From positions 1 to 64,000 of the forward strand of contig DASZUS010000045.1 in the NCBI GenBank assembly GCA_035547515.1: 64,000 nucleotides of DNA. Reading direction: 5' to 3'. The stretch is from DASZTV01 sp035547515. GTDB taxonomy: Bacteria; Actinomycetota; Actinomycetes; JAFAQI01. The notes under the pieces were generated by a model, which was not told the DNA's origin, did not search any database, and saw only the letters and a program-made list of their open reading frames with translations. The first letter of the stretch is position 1; every line of letters begins with the position of its first letter. Of this stretch, positions 8,891 to 18,619 are shown in pieces. Both the position numbers and the translations under genes were made by a program.

Positions 8891-8911
8891 GAGGTCACTC
8901 GCTCCATTTCG

Positions 8912-10146
8912 CTATTCGGTCCGCAGTGCGTCGATCGGCGCGAGCCGGGCGGCACGCGTGGCCGGGTACACCCCGAACCCGAGAGCAAGGGCGACCGCGA
9001 CGACGATCGCCCCGGCGGCGGCGAGAGACGAGATCGAGATCGGGTCCGAGATGAAGTGCGGCAGAACCTCGGCTCCGATCACACCGAGCACCACACCCAG
9101 GACCCCGCCGGAGAACCCGAGAATCGACGCTTCGAAGAGGAACTGCCGCCTGATCGCCTTCGGCGTCGCGCCGAGCGCTTTGCGCAGTCCGATCTCGCGG
9201 ACCCGCTCGGTCACCGAGACCAGCATGATGTTCATGACGCCGATGCCGCCCACCAGCAGCGAGATCGCCGCGATGCCGGCGAGCAGGACGGTCAGCGTCT
9301 TGCTCACGCTCGTCGCCGTCGAGATCAGGTTCTTCTGCGAGGTGATGGTGAAGTCGGCGTCGGAGGAGTCGGTGATGTCGTGCAGCGCCAGCAGCTCGGC
9401 ATCAGCCTCCTGGTAGGCGGCCGAGATGGTGTGGCTGCTCGTCGCCTCGAGGTAGATGTCACTGACCGAGTTGCGCGAGTCGCCGCCGATGACCCGCGCG
9501 GCCGCCGTCGTGATCGGGATGATGGCGGTGTCGTCTTGGTCCTGCGTCGAGGACGAGCCACTGCCCACCGAGTCGAGTACGCCGATCACCTGGAACGGCA
9601 CCGAGCCGATCGTCACCGTCTGACCGACCGGGTCTCGCGCCCCGAACAGCTCGGACGACGTGTCCGACCCCAGCACCACCACCGCTGCCGAGCTCGCAAT
9701 GTCGTCGGCGGTGAGGAACCGCCCGGCTTCGACCGACCTCGCGCGAACCGCTAGCCAGCTCGGGGTGGCGCCGACGACCGACGTCGTCCAGTTCGTCGTG
9801 CCCGCCGTGAGCTCCTCCTCAGTCGAGCTCGTCGCCGCGACGCCCGCAATGTCGGGCGCGGTCTGTCTTGCGCTGAGCGCGTCCGCGTCCTGAGTGGTCA
9901 GCGTCGACGCCGTACCGAACCCGCCGCGCACGCCAGAGCTGCTGGTCGTGCTGCCCGGAGTGACGATGAGCAGGTTGCTGCCCAGCGCGCTGATCTCGCC
10001 CTTGACCTGCTGCTGAGCACCTTCCCCGAGACCGACGGTGAGCATCACCGCGGCGATGCCGATCAGGATGCCGAGCATCGTCAGCAGCGAGCGCAGCCGA
10101 TGCGAACGCACCGCATCGAAGCCGGTCCGCGCGGTTTCCAGCCGGT

Positions 10147-10150
<4 letters not shown>
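8912..10150 (-). CDS. ABC transporter permease, MacB/FtsX type
   Basis: A 412-residue permease with the MacB layout: one N-terminal transmembrane helix (LRSLLTMLGILIGIAAVMLTVG), a MacB_PCD extracytoplasmic domain of about 220 residues, then the FtsX core with three helices (VLLAGIAAISLLVGGIGVMNIML, ILGFSGGVLGVVLGVIGAEV and AGAIVVAVALALGFGVYPA). The signature VRTRE-like loop is TERVREIGLRKALGAT. MacB-type proteins act by transmitting force across the membrane rather than forming a channel. The start overlaps the ATPase gene by 4 nt (ATGA), so the subunits are coupled. Confidence 0.93.
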
Positions 10151-10844
<694 letters not shown>

Positions 10845-10848
<4 letters not shown>

Positions 10849-12008
10849 CCGCCACCGCCGAACGACGGGAAGCCGCCCCCGGTGCTTCCGAAGCCGCGGG
10901 TGAACGTGCCGCCGCCGAAGCCGCGGGTGAACGTGCCGGTGCCGCCGGTGGAGCCGATCCTCGCGAAGGTCGGAATCGTGATGACCACCTTGTCACCGGC
11001 CACCAGACCCGACTTCACGGCGGTCTGCTGCCCGTAGGTCTGCCCGACCGTGATGGTCCGGGTCTGCGTTCCGCTGCCGGTGTCGACCTTTACGGTCGCG
11101 GTCGAGCCGCTGTAGGTGATGGCCAGCGTCGGGATGGCGAGGACGTTGACGGCCTTGCTGGTCGTGATCGACAGGGTCGCGCTGGACCCGGCGTAGACAT
11201 CCTGCGGATGCCCGGTCAACGCGATCGTGACGGGGAAGCTGACGACGCCGGAAGAGCTGGTCGGCACCGTGGTCACGGACGTCACTGTCCCCGCGACCGG
11301 TGTCGTCGCACCCTCAGGCGTGACGGCGACTGCCTGACCCTTCTTGACCTCACTGACCTCGGTGTCATCGACGGTCGCGTCGACGACGAAGCTGCGGGTC
11401 GACTGGACCGCCACCTGAGCTGAGGTGGCACCGCTGCCGGAGGCGACCGACGCGTCGCCCTCGCCGCCAGCGCTGACCTCTTGCCCGACTGAGAGGTTGA
11501 CGGCGGTAACGGTCCCGCCGAAGGTTGCCTTCAGATCGGCGTCGGCAAGGTCGAGGTTCGCCGAGCGCAGTGACGAGCGCGCCGCACTCAACGCCGCCTC
11601 GTCGGCGCGCTGCTGGGCCGAGCCCGGTGAGTCTTCGGCGACCTTGTCCGCGTCGGCGGCCACCGTCGCCTCCGCCGCTGCGCGTTGGTCGGCGAGCGCC
11701 GCCGTACCGACGGTCGCCAGCGTCTGGCCCTTCGTGACGACGTCGCCGACCTTGACGCGGACGTGGGTGACGCGGCCGGAGACGGCGAAGTCGAGGTCGG
11801 CCTGCTTGGCAGGTTCGATGGTTCCCGACGCGGAGACTGTCTGCACGATGGTCGTTCGCTGCGCGGTCGCGATCTCGGTCGTCGCGTTCGACGAGCTGCC
11901 GTTCCACGGCGCGGTCGCGGCGAGCGCCGAGCTGCCGCCGAGCACCACCAGGACGACGACACCGACGATCACGCGACCGCGGGTCAGACGCGGGACAACT
12001 CTTCGCAC
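10845..12008 (-). CDS. Efflux adaptor (HlyD/MacA-like), first gene of operon
   Basis: An adaptor of 387 residues. It has a membrane-spanning or signal-anchor N-terminus (RVIVGVVVLVVLGGSSALAA), the lipoyl half VKVGDVVTKGQTLATV, a short alpha-helical hairpin (about 110-160), the second half LSVGQEVSAG, and a beta barrel and MP domain. The last 30 residues are Gly/Phe-rich and contain a tandem nine-residue repeat (TFTRGFGGG then TFTRGFGST), encoded by a 27-bp direct repeat at 10889-10938. GTG 12008 is preceded by GAGGGAG. As the promoter-proximal gene it probably forms the core complex with the ATPase and permease; the reason for a second adaptor downstream is unknown. Confidence 0.9.
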
Positions 12009-12118
12009 GGCTGCTCGGCTCCCTCTGAGACTGGACGCCAGCCTGTGGCGGAGCCCTTAGCGGTCGATGAGGGGAGCCTGTGAGTTGGCTGTCAGCGAGG
12101 CGGCCAACGCGGCCAGCA

Positions 12119-12700
12119 CTACATCTGCTGGGGCCCGTAGGCGAGGGTCAGGAACTCGGCGCGCGTCCGGGCGTCGTCGCGAAGCCGGCCCAGCAAGGTC
12201 GACGTCACTGTCGACGACCCCTTTGCACCGACTCCGCGCACCGTCATGCACGTGTGCTCGGCGCGCAGGACGATCCCGACGCCCTTCGGAGCCAGGTTGT
12301 CGTCGAGCCAGTGCGCGACCTGGGTCGTCATCCGCTCCTGCACCTGCGGCCGGCGCGCGAACAACTCGACCACCCGGGCCAGCTTCGACAGGCCGAGGAT
12401 TCGCTCGCCGGGCAGGTAGGCGACGACGGCGGTTCCCATGAACGGCAGCAGGTGGTGCTCGCAGAGCGAGGTGAACGGGATGTCGCGGGCGATGACCATC
12501 TCGTCGTACCCCTCGTCGTTGGGGAACGTCGTCATCGAGAACTCGTGCGGCGTCAGCAGCTCGGCGTAGGCACGCGCGATCCGTCCTGGCGTGCCGGCCA
12601 AGGGTCCGCTGTCGTGCTGGATCCCGAGTGCGTCGAGGAGTGCCCCCGCAGCCCGCTCGGCCGCAGCGAGGTCGATCTGGCCAGACGGGTCGCTGTTCAC
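12119..12700 (-). CDS. folE: GTP cyclohydrolase I
   Basis: A 193-residue GTP cyclohydrolase I. It converts GTP to 7,8-dihydroneopterin triphosphate, the first step of tetrahydrofolate synthesis. Zinc ligands are visible as Cys80 and His83 in LCEHHLLPF and Cys151 in EHTCMTVRG. ARVVELFARRPQVQERMT is the conserved family block. The GTG start at 12700 is set by a -10-like TAACTT 7 nt upstream and by family length. No other fol genes are nearby; it stands alone between the exporter operon and the pseudopilin genes. Confidence 0.96.
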   Translation of the reverse strand: MNSDPSGQIDLAAAERAAGALLDALGIQHDSGPLAGTPGRIARAYAELLTPHEFSMTTFPNDEGYDEMVIARDIPFTSLCEHHLLPFMGTAVVAYLPGERILGLSKLARVVELFARRPQVQERMTTQVAHWLDDNLAPKGVGIVLRAEHTCMTVRGVGAKGSSTVTSTLLGRLRDDARTRAEFLTLAYGPQQM

Positions 12701-12707
12701 GCCGTCG

Positions 12708-12713
12708 AAGTTA
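12708..12713 (-). promoter_or_regulatory. -10 element of folE (leaderless-type)
   Basis: TAACTT on the minus strand lies 7 nt before the GTG start of folE, with no Shine-Dalgarno. Confidence 0.45.
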
Positions 12714-12796
12714 GATCGAACGGACCTGACTAGTCATACCGAGTACTCGAAAATGGTCGGATCTCGTCACGAGAGCGTCGGTATCGCCAACCGATA

Positions 12797-13984
12797 GTGG
12801 CAAACGAAATGAACAAGTTGTTCGGCGATGCCCGTATCCCGTGGTGTTCGCGGTCGTTGGACACGACCCGCGACGCCGGGATGACGCTCGTCGAGATGCT
12901 GGTGGCGCTCAGCATCGTGACCGTCGGCGTGCTGGCCCTCCTCGGCGCGCTTGCCGTCGACATCAAGCAACAAGGACTCGAGAAGTCCCAGGCGACCGCG
13001 CTGCACCTCGCCGACGGCGTCATCGAGTCGGCCAAGTCGATGTCCTTCACCTCGCTCGTCGGGCAAGCCGGCACGTCGACCTCGTCGGCACCGGTCAACG
13101 GGGTGACGTACACGGAGACCAAGACGTTCCAGGTGTGCTCGCCGACGGACCCCCCGACAACCTGCACGACGCCGACCTCCGGAGCGGTCTCCACGGTGCA
13201 CGCGCAGGTCGCGGTGCGTTGGACCTTCGCCGGTACGACGCACACCGTCCAGGTCGCGCAGAGTGTCAGCAACAACAGCGCAATGACCGTCGGCGGCGCC
13301 GCTAACCCGCTGGGCAGCTGCGGCGGAGCCGGCACGACTCTGGTGGTCGGGAGCCTGAAGCTGTCCCCGTCGAGCGTCACGGTCAGTGCGACGGGGACCC
13401 CGTCGAGCAGCATCACCGCGACCCTCACCGAGACCGGGCTGTCCAACGCGACATGCGTGCCGCTGACGTGGAGCGACGACAACGGCTCGCATCAGCTCAA
13501 CATGACCGGCAGCGGCGGGATCTTCACCGTCACCATCCCCGCCTCGTCGATCCAGAAGTCGACGCCGACGAGCGGCGGCTCGATCGCCTTCACCGCGACT
13601 GTGCCGGGCAGCCAGGCAGTACCGGCTGCATCCCTCACGCTGATCGGTGCGCCGGCCTTCTCCAGCTGCTCGGTGTCAGTGGTCGGCCTCGGCCTGAACG
13701 TGATCACCCTGACGCCACTGACCCGCAACAGCCTGTTGTCGGCAGGGCTGACGTGCACCACCGTCAACCTGTCGAGCTCGGACTCCGTGGTCGCGTCGTA
13801 CCAGAGCGGCACCGGCACGAAGAAGCTGTCGATGACGAGCACGAACGGGTCGACGTGGACCGCGACGCTGCCGAGCGGTTCCACGATGGTGTCGACCGGT
13901 GTGTCGGAAGGGTTCACCTTCACCCTCACCCGCGCGAGTGACGGCTCCACGGCCACTCAGAACCTCACGGCGACGCTGGCATGA
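12797..13984 (+). CDS. Type IV pilin-like protein (PilV-type pseudopilin)
   Basis: A 395-residue protein with a class III signal: a leader of about 28 residues ending RDAG, then MTLVEMLVALSIVTVGVLALL with the conserved Glu at mature position 5. This is the substrate pattern for a prepilin peptidase. The rest is a large Ser/Thr-rich, Ig-like extracellular region with six or more cysteines. Such size suggests a tip or minor pilin rather than the main subunit. GTG 12797 is the annotated start; ATG 12809 is also possible. It overlaps the next pseudopilin gene by 4 nt. Confidence 0.82.
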   Translation: MANEMNKLFGDARIPWCSRSLDTTRDAGMTLVEMLVALSIVTVGVLALLGALAVDIKQQGLEKSQATALHLADGVIESAKSMSFTSLVGQAGTSTSSAPVNGVTYTETKTFQVCSPTDPPTTCTTPTSGAVSTVHAQVAVRWTFAGTTHTVQVAQSVSNNSAMTVGGAANPLGSCGGAGTTLVVGSLKLSPSSVTVSATGTPSSSITATLTETGLSNATCVPLTWSDDNGSHQLNMTGSGGIFTVTIPASSIQKSTPTSGGSIAFTATVPGSQAVPAASLTLIGAPAFSSCSVSVVGLGLNVITLTPLTRNSLLSAGLTCTTVNLSSSDSVVASYQSGTGTKKLSMTSTNGSTWTATLPSGSTMVSTGVSEGFTFTLTRASDGSTATQNLTATLA

Positions 13985-14598
13985 CAGCCCGACGAGCGCC
14001 CGTTACTCGACAGAGGCGCAACCGCGACGCCGGCTTCACCTTGACCGAGATGCTCGTCGTGACCGTGCTGTTCGGAATCGTCGGCACGATCGTCACGACG
14101 ATGTCGGTCACCGCCCTGCGGCAGCAGACAAGGGTGCAGGATCGCAGCGACACGCTTGCGCAGGCGCGCACGGCGCTCGAACGGATCGATCGCGACATCC
14201 GGTCGGCGAACCCGTTGCTGGCGGCATCGCCGACCACGCTGGTCCTGCGCGAGGTCGAGCCGAGCCTGACGAGGACGGTCACCTACTCGGCGGCGAACAA
14301 CCAGCTGGTCACCTCCGAGAGCGACACCACGTCGGCCGGCGCGACCACCACGTCGAGCACTGTGCTGTTGCGCAACCTGGCCAACTCCACATCGGTCCCG
14401 CTGTTCTCCGTGACGCCGGTGCTCGGCTACACCGCTCCCGCAGGCAGCGGCGTGAGTGCATCGACGTGCGCGATGTCGAGCGGCTTCGACCCCGGCTGCA
14501 TCGGCGTAGTGACCGTCGACCTGCTGGTGCGCCCGTCTAGCACCGGCGCCCCGATCAACATCAGCGACAGCGGCACCGAGCTGAGGAACGCGCCGTGA
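13981..14598 (+). CDS. Type IV pilin-like protein (PilW-type pseudopilin)
   Basis: A 205-residue pseudopilin. The leader RRNRDAG is followed by FTLTEMLVVTVLFGIVGTIVTTM, the prepilin cleavage motif with Phe at +1 and Glu at +5. The following segment, ARTALERIDRDIRSANPL, is typical of PilW/ComGF-like minor pilins. ATGA overlap with the gene before and GTGA overlap with the one after indicate one coupled operon. Assembly proteins and the prepilin peptidase must be encoded elsewhere. Confidence 0.85.
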   Translation: MTARRAPVTRQRRNRDAGFTLTEMLVVTVLFGIVGTIVTTMSVTALRQQTRVQDRSDTLAQARTALERIDRDIRSANPLLAASPTTLVLREVEPSLTRTVTYSAANNQLVTSESDTTSAGATTTSSTVLLRNLANSTSVPLFSVTPVLGYTAPAGSGVSASTCAMSSGFDPGCIGVVTVDLLVRPSSTGAPINISDSGTELRNAP

Positions 14599-15908
14599 CC
14601 CTCGCCCGCCTCAACCCGCGATACCGCCACGCGCCGGACTCGGACCGCGGCAGCATCATGCTGGCCCTGCTCGCGATCGTGATCCTGACCAGTGTCGTCT
14701 CGGTCGGCCTCGCGACCGTCGTCAAGGGCCAGGCACAGAGCCGCCACGACAACGCCTTCGCCCAAGCGCTCACCGGAGCGGAGACCGGCCTCGACACGAT
14801 GGAGGCCCGGATCGAGGCGGCACCCCAGCTGACCAGCCAAGCTGCCATCAGCGGCACGAACGCCACCACCGGAGCGACGTACCAAGCCACGGCCAGCGAC
14901 GCGAGCGGGGTCTGGTCGCTGGACTCGGTGGGCACCGCGAAGACGCCGACCGGCACCGTGACGCGAGAGGTGCAGGAGACCGTGACCGTCAAGGGGCTGT
15001 ACGGCGTACCGCTGTTCGGCAGCTCGAGCCTGACCATGGGCTCCGGCTCCGGCGTCGACGAGTACGACTCGGGCGCGACGGGCGGAGCGTCCGCGACGTC
15101 ATGCTCCGTGCTGCCCGACACCGGGATCCTCGGGCTGGTCGCCACGACCATGTGCACCCCCGCCACCAGCTCGACCGGTCCGGCGGCAACCGATGGCGGG
15201 CTGACGATGGTCGGCACCGATCTGCCGAAGTTCAGTGAGGTCGACATCGACGACGCACCGCAGACCGGTTACAGCGACCCCGATGCCACGGGCGTCTGCA
15301 TCGGCGACGCGGCCGTCTGCGCCTCGTCGACCGTCGTACGCTCCTCCAGCTCGCTGACCTATCCGGCCAGCACCGCGTGCTCGGCCGGTATCGGCGTCAA
15401 CGCGTCAGCGATCACCGGCTCCAACTACCTCGCCGCGGGCGCGGTCTACAACATCCTCGGCAACTTGACCCTCAAGGCCGCGGTCACCGCCAACCTGACG
15501 AACCTGTCGTCGTCGGGCATCACGCTGTGCTTCAACGGCAACCTGCTGGTGCCCTCGCTCGGGGCCCTCGGCGTGACCCTGCCGTGGAACAGCTACATCA
15601 GCTCGGCGCTGCCGTTGCAGTACACCCCGCGCCCGCCGGCCACCCTGATGCTGATCGATACCGCGACCTCCGCCGGATCGTCGACGATCACGTTGGGCGA
15701 CGGGCTGAACCCGGAAACGGCACTGTCCGGCGTCATCTACGCGCCGAACGCGGCGTGCGTGGTCAGCGGGCACCTCGACCTGTACGGCGCCATGATCTGC
15801 GGCAGTGTGTCGGCGCCCGGCGGCATCTCGGTCCACTACGACAAGGAGCTGGCGAACATCACCAGCGAGGAGACGGTCACGGTCTCCAACTGGCGGGAGC
15901 TCCGGTAG
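14595..15908 (+). CDS. PilX-like pilus-associated protein
   Basis: A 437-residue exported protein. After a short basic N-terminus comes SIMLALLAIVILTSVVSVGLATVV, a PilX-like single helix, then QALTGAETGLDTMEARI. It lacks the Gly/Glu prepilin cleavage pattern of its two partners, as is usual for PilX-type proteins. The C-terminal part (from about residue 250) is a Ser/Gly-rich beta-rich domain resembling DUF7305-type sequences. The gene is third in the pseudopilin operon, overlapping the second by 4 nt, and converges on the ABC1 gene. Confidence 0.72.
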   Translation: MTLARLNPRYRHAPDSDRGSIMLALLAIVILTSVVSVGLATVVKGQAQSRHDNAFAQALTGAETGLDTMEARIEAAPQLTSQAAISGTNATTGATYQATASDASGVWSLDSVGTAKTPTGTVTREVQETVTVKGLYGVPLFGSSSLTMGSGSGVDEYDSGATGGASATSCSVLPDTGILGLVATTMCTPATSSTGPAATDGGLTMVGTDLPKFSEVDIDDAPQTGYSDPDATGVCIGDAAVCASSTVVRSSSSLTYPASTACSAGIGVNASAITGSNYLAAGAVYNILGNLTLKAAVTANLTNLSSSGITLCFNGNLLVPSLGALGVTLPWNSYISSALPLQYTPRPPATLMLIDTATSAGSSTITLGDGLNPETALSGVIYAPNAACVVSGHLDLYGAMICGSVSAPGGISVHYDKELANITSEETVTVSNWRELR

Positions 15909-15920
15909 GAGGCCGGGCGC

Positions 15921-17234
15921 TCAGTCCTCGGCCAGGCCGGGAATCCAGCGGCGCACCTCCGCGCCGTAGGGAATGTCGGCGTCGAGCTGGCACAGCACGC
16001 CGATGCTGCCGGCGGCGACGCGATGCATCAGGAGGTACTCGGGCGGCAGGTTGAGCCTGCGGCCGAGCTGAGCGGCTGGCGAGCGCGGATCGGCGACCCG
16101 GGCGGCCTCGTGGCGCAACCAGCTGCGGGTGAAATGGAAGTGATCGGCGGCGACCGGCTCGATCATCGGCCTGACGTAGTCGAGCACCGCCTGCGCATCG
16201 ACCTCGACCCCGTCCGGCACGAACCCCTCGTCGCGCAGCCCCTGCAGCACATCCTCGGCGCGGCCCTCGAGCGCGAGCCGGCCCAGTGGCCCGATCGCGG
16301 CGGGGAAGCCGTCAGGCAACCGGTTCACCGCGCCGTAGTCGAGCACCGCCAGCCGGCCGTCCTCGGTGATGCGGAAGTTGCCCGGATGAGGGTCGGCGTG
16401 CAGCAGGCCGGCGCGCGAGGGGCCCGACAGCAGGAACCGGGCGAACAGCAGCCCGGCGTGGTTGCGCTGCTGCGGCGAGCCGTCGCGAATGATCGCCGAC
16501 AGCGGCGTGCCGTCGACCCACTCGGTGACGATCACGTTGCCGGCATGGGCGACGACCTTCGGTACGACGAAGTCCTCGTCGCCGTCATAGGCCTCGCCGT
16601 ACTCAGCCTGGGTGCGTGCTTCGAGCTCGTAGTCGAGCTCCTCCTTGACGCGCTCCTTGAGCTCCCGGATCAACGGCTTGACGTCGAGGCCGGGGTTGAG
16701 CACCGCGAACATCCGGGCGAAGCGGGCGAGCTGGTTGAGGTCGGAGATCAGCGCCGGACCGGCGCCGGGGTACTGCAGCTTGACCGCCACCTCGCGACCG
16801 TCGCGCCAGACTGCCCGATGCACCTGGCCGATCGATGCCGCGGCGGCGGGCTTGTCGCTCCACTCCTGGAACTGCGCGCGCCAGTCCTTGCCCAGCCCTT
16901 CGCCCAGCACTTGGTGCACCGCGGAGGCGGGCATCGGCGGCGCGGCGTCCTGCAGCTTGGTGAGCGCGGCGCGGTACGGCGCCGCGAGATCCTCGGGGAG
17001 CGCCGCCTCGAAAACGCTCAGTGCCTGGCCGAACTTCATGGCCCCGCCCTTGAGCTCGCCGAGCACTTTGAACAGCTGCTCGGCGGTTCGCGTCTGGATC
17101 TCGGTGGCCACCATCTCCGCCGGCCGGCCACCGATTCGCTTCCCGATCCCGATCGCGCTTCGGCTCGCGGCGCCGAGCGGCAAGCTCGCCAGCTTCACGC
17201 TTCGCGAGATCGCCCACTTCGGGATGTCGCTCAC
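15921..17234 (-). CDS. ABC1/AarF (UbiB)-family atypical kinase-like protein
   Basis: A 437-residue member of the ABC1/UbiB family. The diagnostic KxGQ motif is MKFGQALS near residues 66-73, the Ala-rich loop is AAAASIGQVHRAV, the nucleotide-binding Lys is in VAVKLQYPG, and the catalytic and metal motifs are HADPHPGNF and LDYGAVN (Tyr in place of Phe in DFG). Family members are ATPases linked to quinone or lipid metabolism. I chose GTG 17234 because the protein then begins just before the N-terminal extension; longer frames overlap the upstream intergenic region. It is divergent from citrate synthase. Confidence 0.88.
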   Translation of the reverse strand: MSDIPKWAISRSVKLASLPLGAASRSAIGIGKRIGGRPAEMVATEIQTRTAEQLFKVLGELKGGAMKFGQALSVFEAALPEDLAAPYRAALTKLQDAAPPMPASAVHQVLGEGLGKDWRAQFQEWSDKPAAAASIGQVHRAVWRDGREVAVKLQYPGAGPALISDLNQLARFARMFAVLNPGLDVKPLIRELKERVKEELDYELEARTQAEYGEAYDGDEDFVVPKVVAHAGNVIVTEWVDGTPLSAIIRDGSPQQRNHAGLLFARFLLSGPSRAGLLHADPHPGNFRITEDGRLAVLDYGAVNRLPDGFPAAIGPLGRLALEGRAEDVLQGLRDEGFVPDGVEVDAQAVLDYVRPMIEPVAADHFHFTRSWLRHEAARVADPRSPAAQLGRRLNLPPEYLLMHRVAAGSIGVLCQLDADIPYGAEVRRWIPGLAED

Positions 17235-17317
17235 CCCTCTATTCTCATGGACGAAACCGAAGTCATGGCGGCCAGCGGCCGACGAGTTGATGGCGGCGCA
17301 GGCCGGCGAGGAGCGAG

Positions 17318-18601
17318 ATGGCGGACTACGAGCTGACCTACCCGGGCGGCGTACTTCCCCTGGATGCGGTCGAGGGCACCGAGGCACCAGCCGGGCTGCA
17401 GATCTCCAAGCTGCTGGGCACCACCGGCCGGGTGACCTACGACTCGGGGTTCGGCAACACAGCGTCCTGCACGTCGGCGATCACCTTCATCGACGGCGAC
17501 CAGGGCATCCTGCGCTACCGCGGCTACCCGATCGAGCAGCTGGCGAAGGAGTCGACGTTCCTCGAGACGTCGTACCTGTTGATCTACGGCGAGCTGCCGA
17601 CCGCGCCCCAGCTCGACGAGTTCCGCGGCCGCATCGCCAAGCACACGATGCTGCACGAAGACCTGCGGGACTTCTTCGGCGGCTTCCGTCACGACGCCCA
17701 CCCGATGTCGGTGCTCAACTCCGCCGTCAGCGCGCTGTCGACCTTCTACCAGGACTCGCTCGACCCGTTCGACACCGACCAGGTCGAGCTGTCGACGATC
17801 CGCCTGCTCGCCAAGGTCCCGACGATCGCGGCCACGGCGTACAAGAAGGCGGCCGGCCAGCCGTCGCTGTACCCGGACAACTCCATCGGGTACGTCGAGA
17901 ACTTCCTGCGGATGACCTTCGGCGTACCTGCCGAGTCCTACGAGGTGAACCCGGTCGTGGCCCGGGCGCTCGACATGCTGTTCATCCTCCACGCCGACCA
18001 CGAGCAGAACTGCTCCACGTCGACGGTGCGCATGGTCGGGTCCGCCAACGCCAACATGTTCACCTCGATCGCCGCCGGCATCGGCGCGCTTTCCGGCCCG
18101 CTGCACGGCGCCGCCAACCAGGCGGTCATCGAGATGCTCGAGGACATCGCGGCTAACGGCGGCGACATCAAGTCGTTCGTGGAGCGGGTCAAGAAGAAGG
18201 AGCCGGGCGTCAAGCTGATGGGCTTCGGTCACCGCGTCTACAAGAACTACGACCCGCGTGCCGCCATCGTGAAGCAGGCCACCCACGACGTGCTGACCAG
18301 CCTCGGCGTCTCCGACCCGCTGCTCGACCTTGCGATCGAGCTCGAGTCGATCGCGCTCGCGGACGACTACTTCGTGGAGCGCAAGCTCTACCCGAACGTC
18401 GACTTCTACAGCGGCGTGATCTACAAGGCGATGGGCTTCCCGACCCGGATGTTCACCGTGCTGTTCGCGTTGGGCCGGCTCCCCGGCTGGATCGCGCACT
18501 GGCGGGAGATGATCACCGACCCCGACACCCGGATCGGCCGCCCGCGCCAGGTCTACACCGGCGCGACCGAACGTCCCTACGTCCCGATCGGCGACCGCTA
18601 G
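17318..18601 (+). CDS. gltA: Citrate synthase (type II, hexameric class)
   Basis: A citrate synthase of 427 residues that condenses oxaloacetate with acetyl-CoA in the TCA cycle. Visible motifs are LRYRGYPIEQLA, LHADHEQNCSTSTVR, the catalytic His in GPLHGAANQ, MGFGHRVYKNYDPRA, and the catalytic Asp in NVDFYSG. The size and the N-terminal beta domain fit the bacterial type II enzyme. ATG 17318 has a GAGGAGCGAG Shine-Dalgarno. The following sulfotransferase-like gene starts 19 nt later and may be cotranscribed. Confidence 0.96.
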   Translation: MADYELTYPGGVLPLDAVEGTEAPAGLQISKLLGTTGRVTYDSGFGNTASCTSAITFIDGDQGILRYRGYPIEQLAKESTFLETSYLLIYGELPTAPQLDEFRGRIAKHTMLHEDLRDFFGGFRHDAHPMSVLNSAVSALSTFYQDSLDPFDTDQVELSTIRLLAKVPTIAATAYKKAAGQPSLYPDNSIGYVENFLRMTFGVPAESYEVNPVVARALDMLFILHADHEQNCSTSTVRMVGSANANMFTSIAAGIGALSGPLHGAANQAVIEMLEDIAANGGDIKSFVERVKKKEPGVKLMGFGHRVYKNYDPRAAIVKQATHDVLTSLGVSDPLLDLAIELESIALADDYFVERKLYPNVDFYSGVIYKAMGFPTRMFTVLFALGRLPGWIAHWREMITDPDTRIGRPRQVYTGATERPYVPIGDR

Positions 18602-18619
18602 CGCGTCGAGCTGATCGGC

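Noticed and set aside
16023..17336. Plus-strand 437-codon reading frame
   Set aside because: It is antisense to the ABC1 kinase gene, whose motifs are intact in the other strand.
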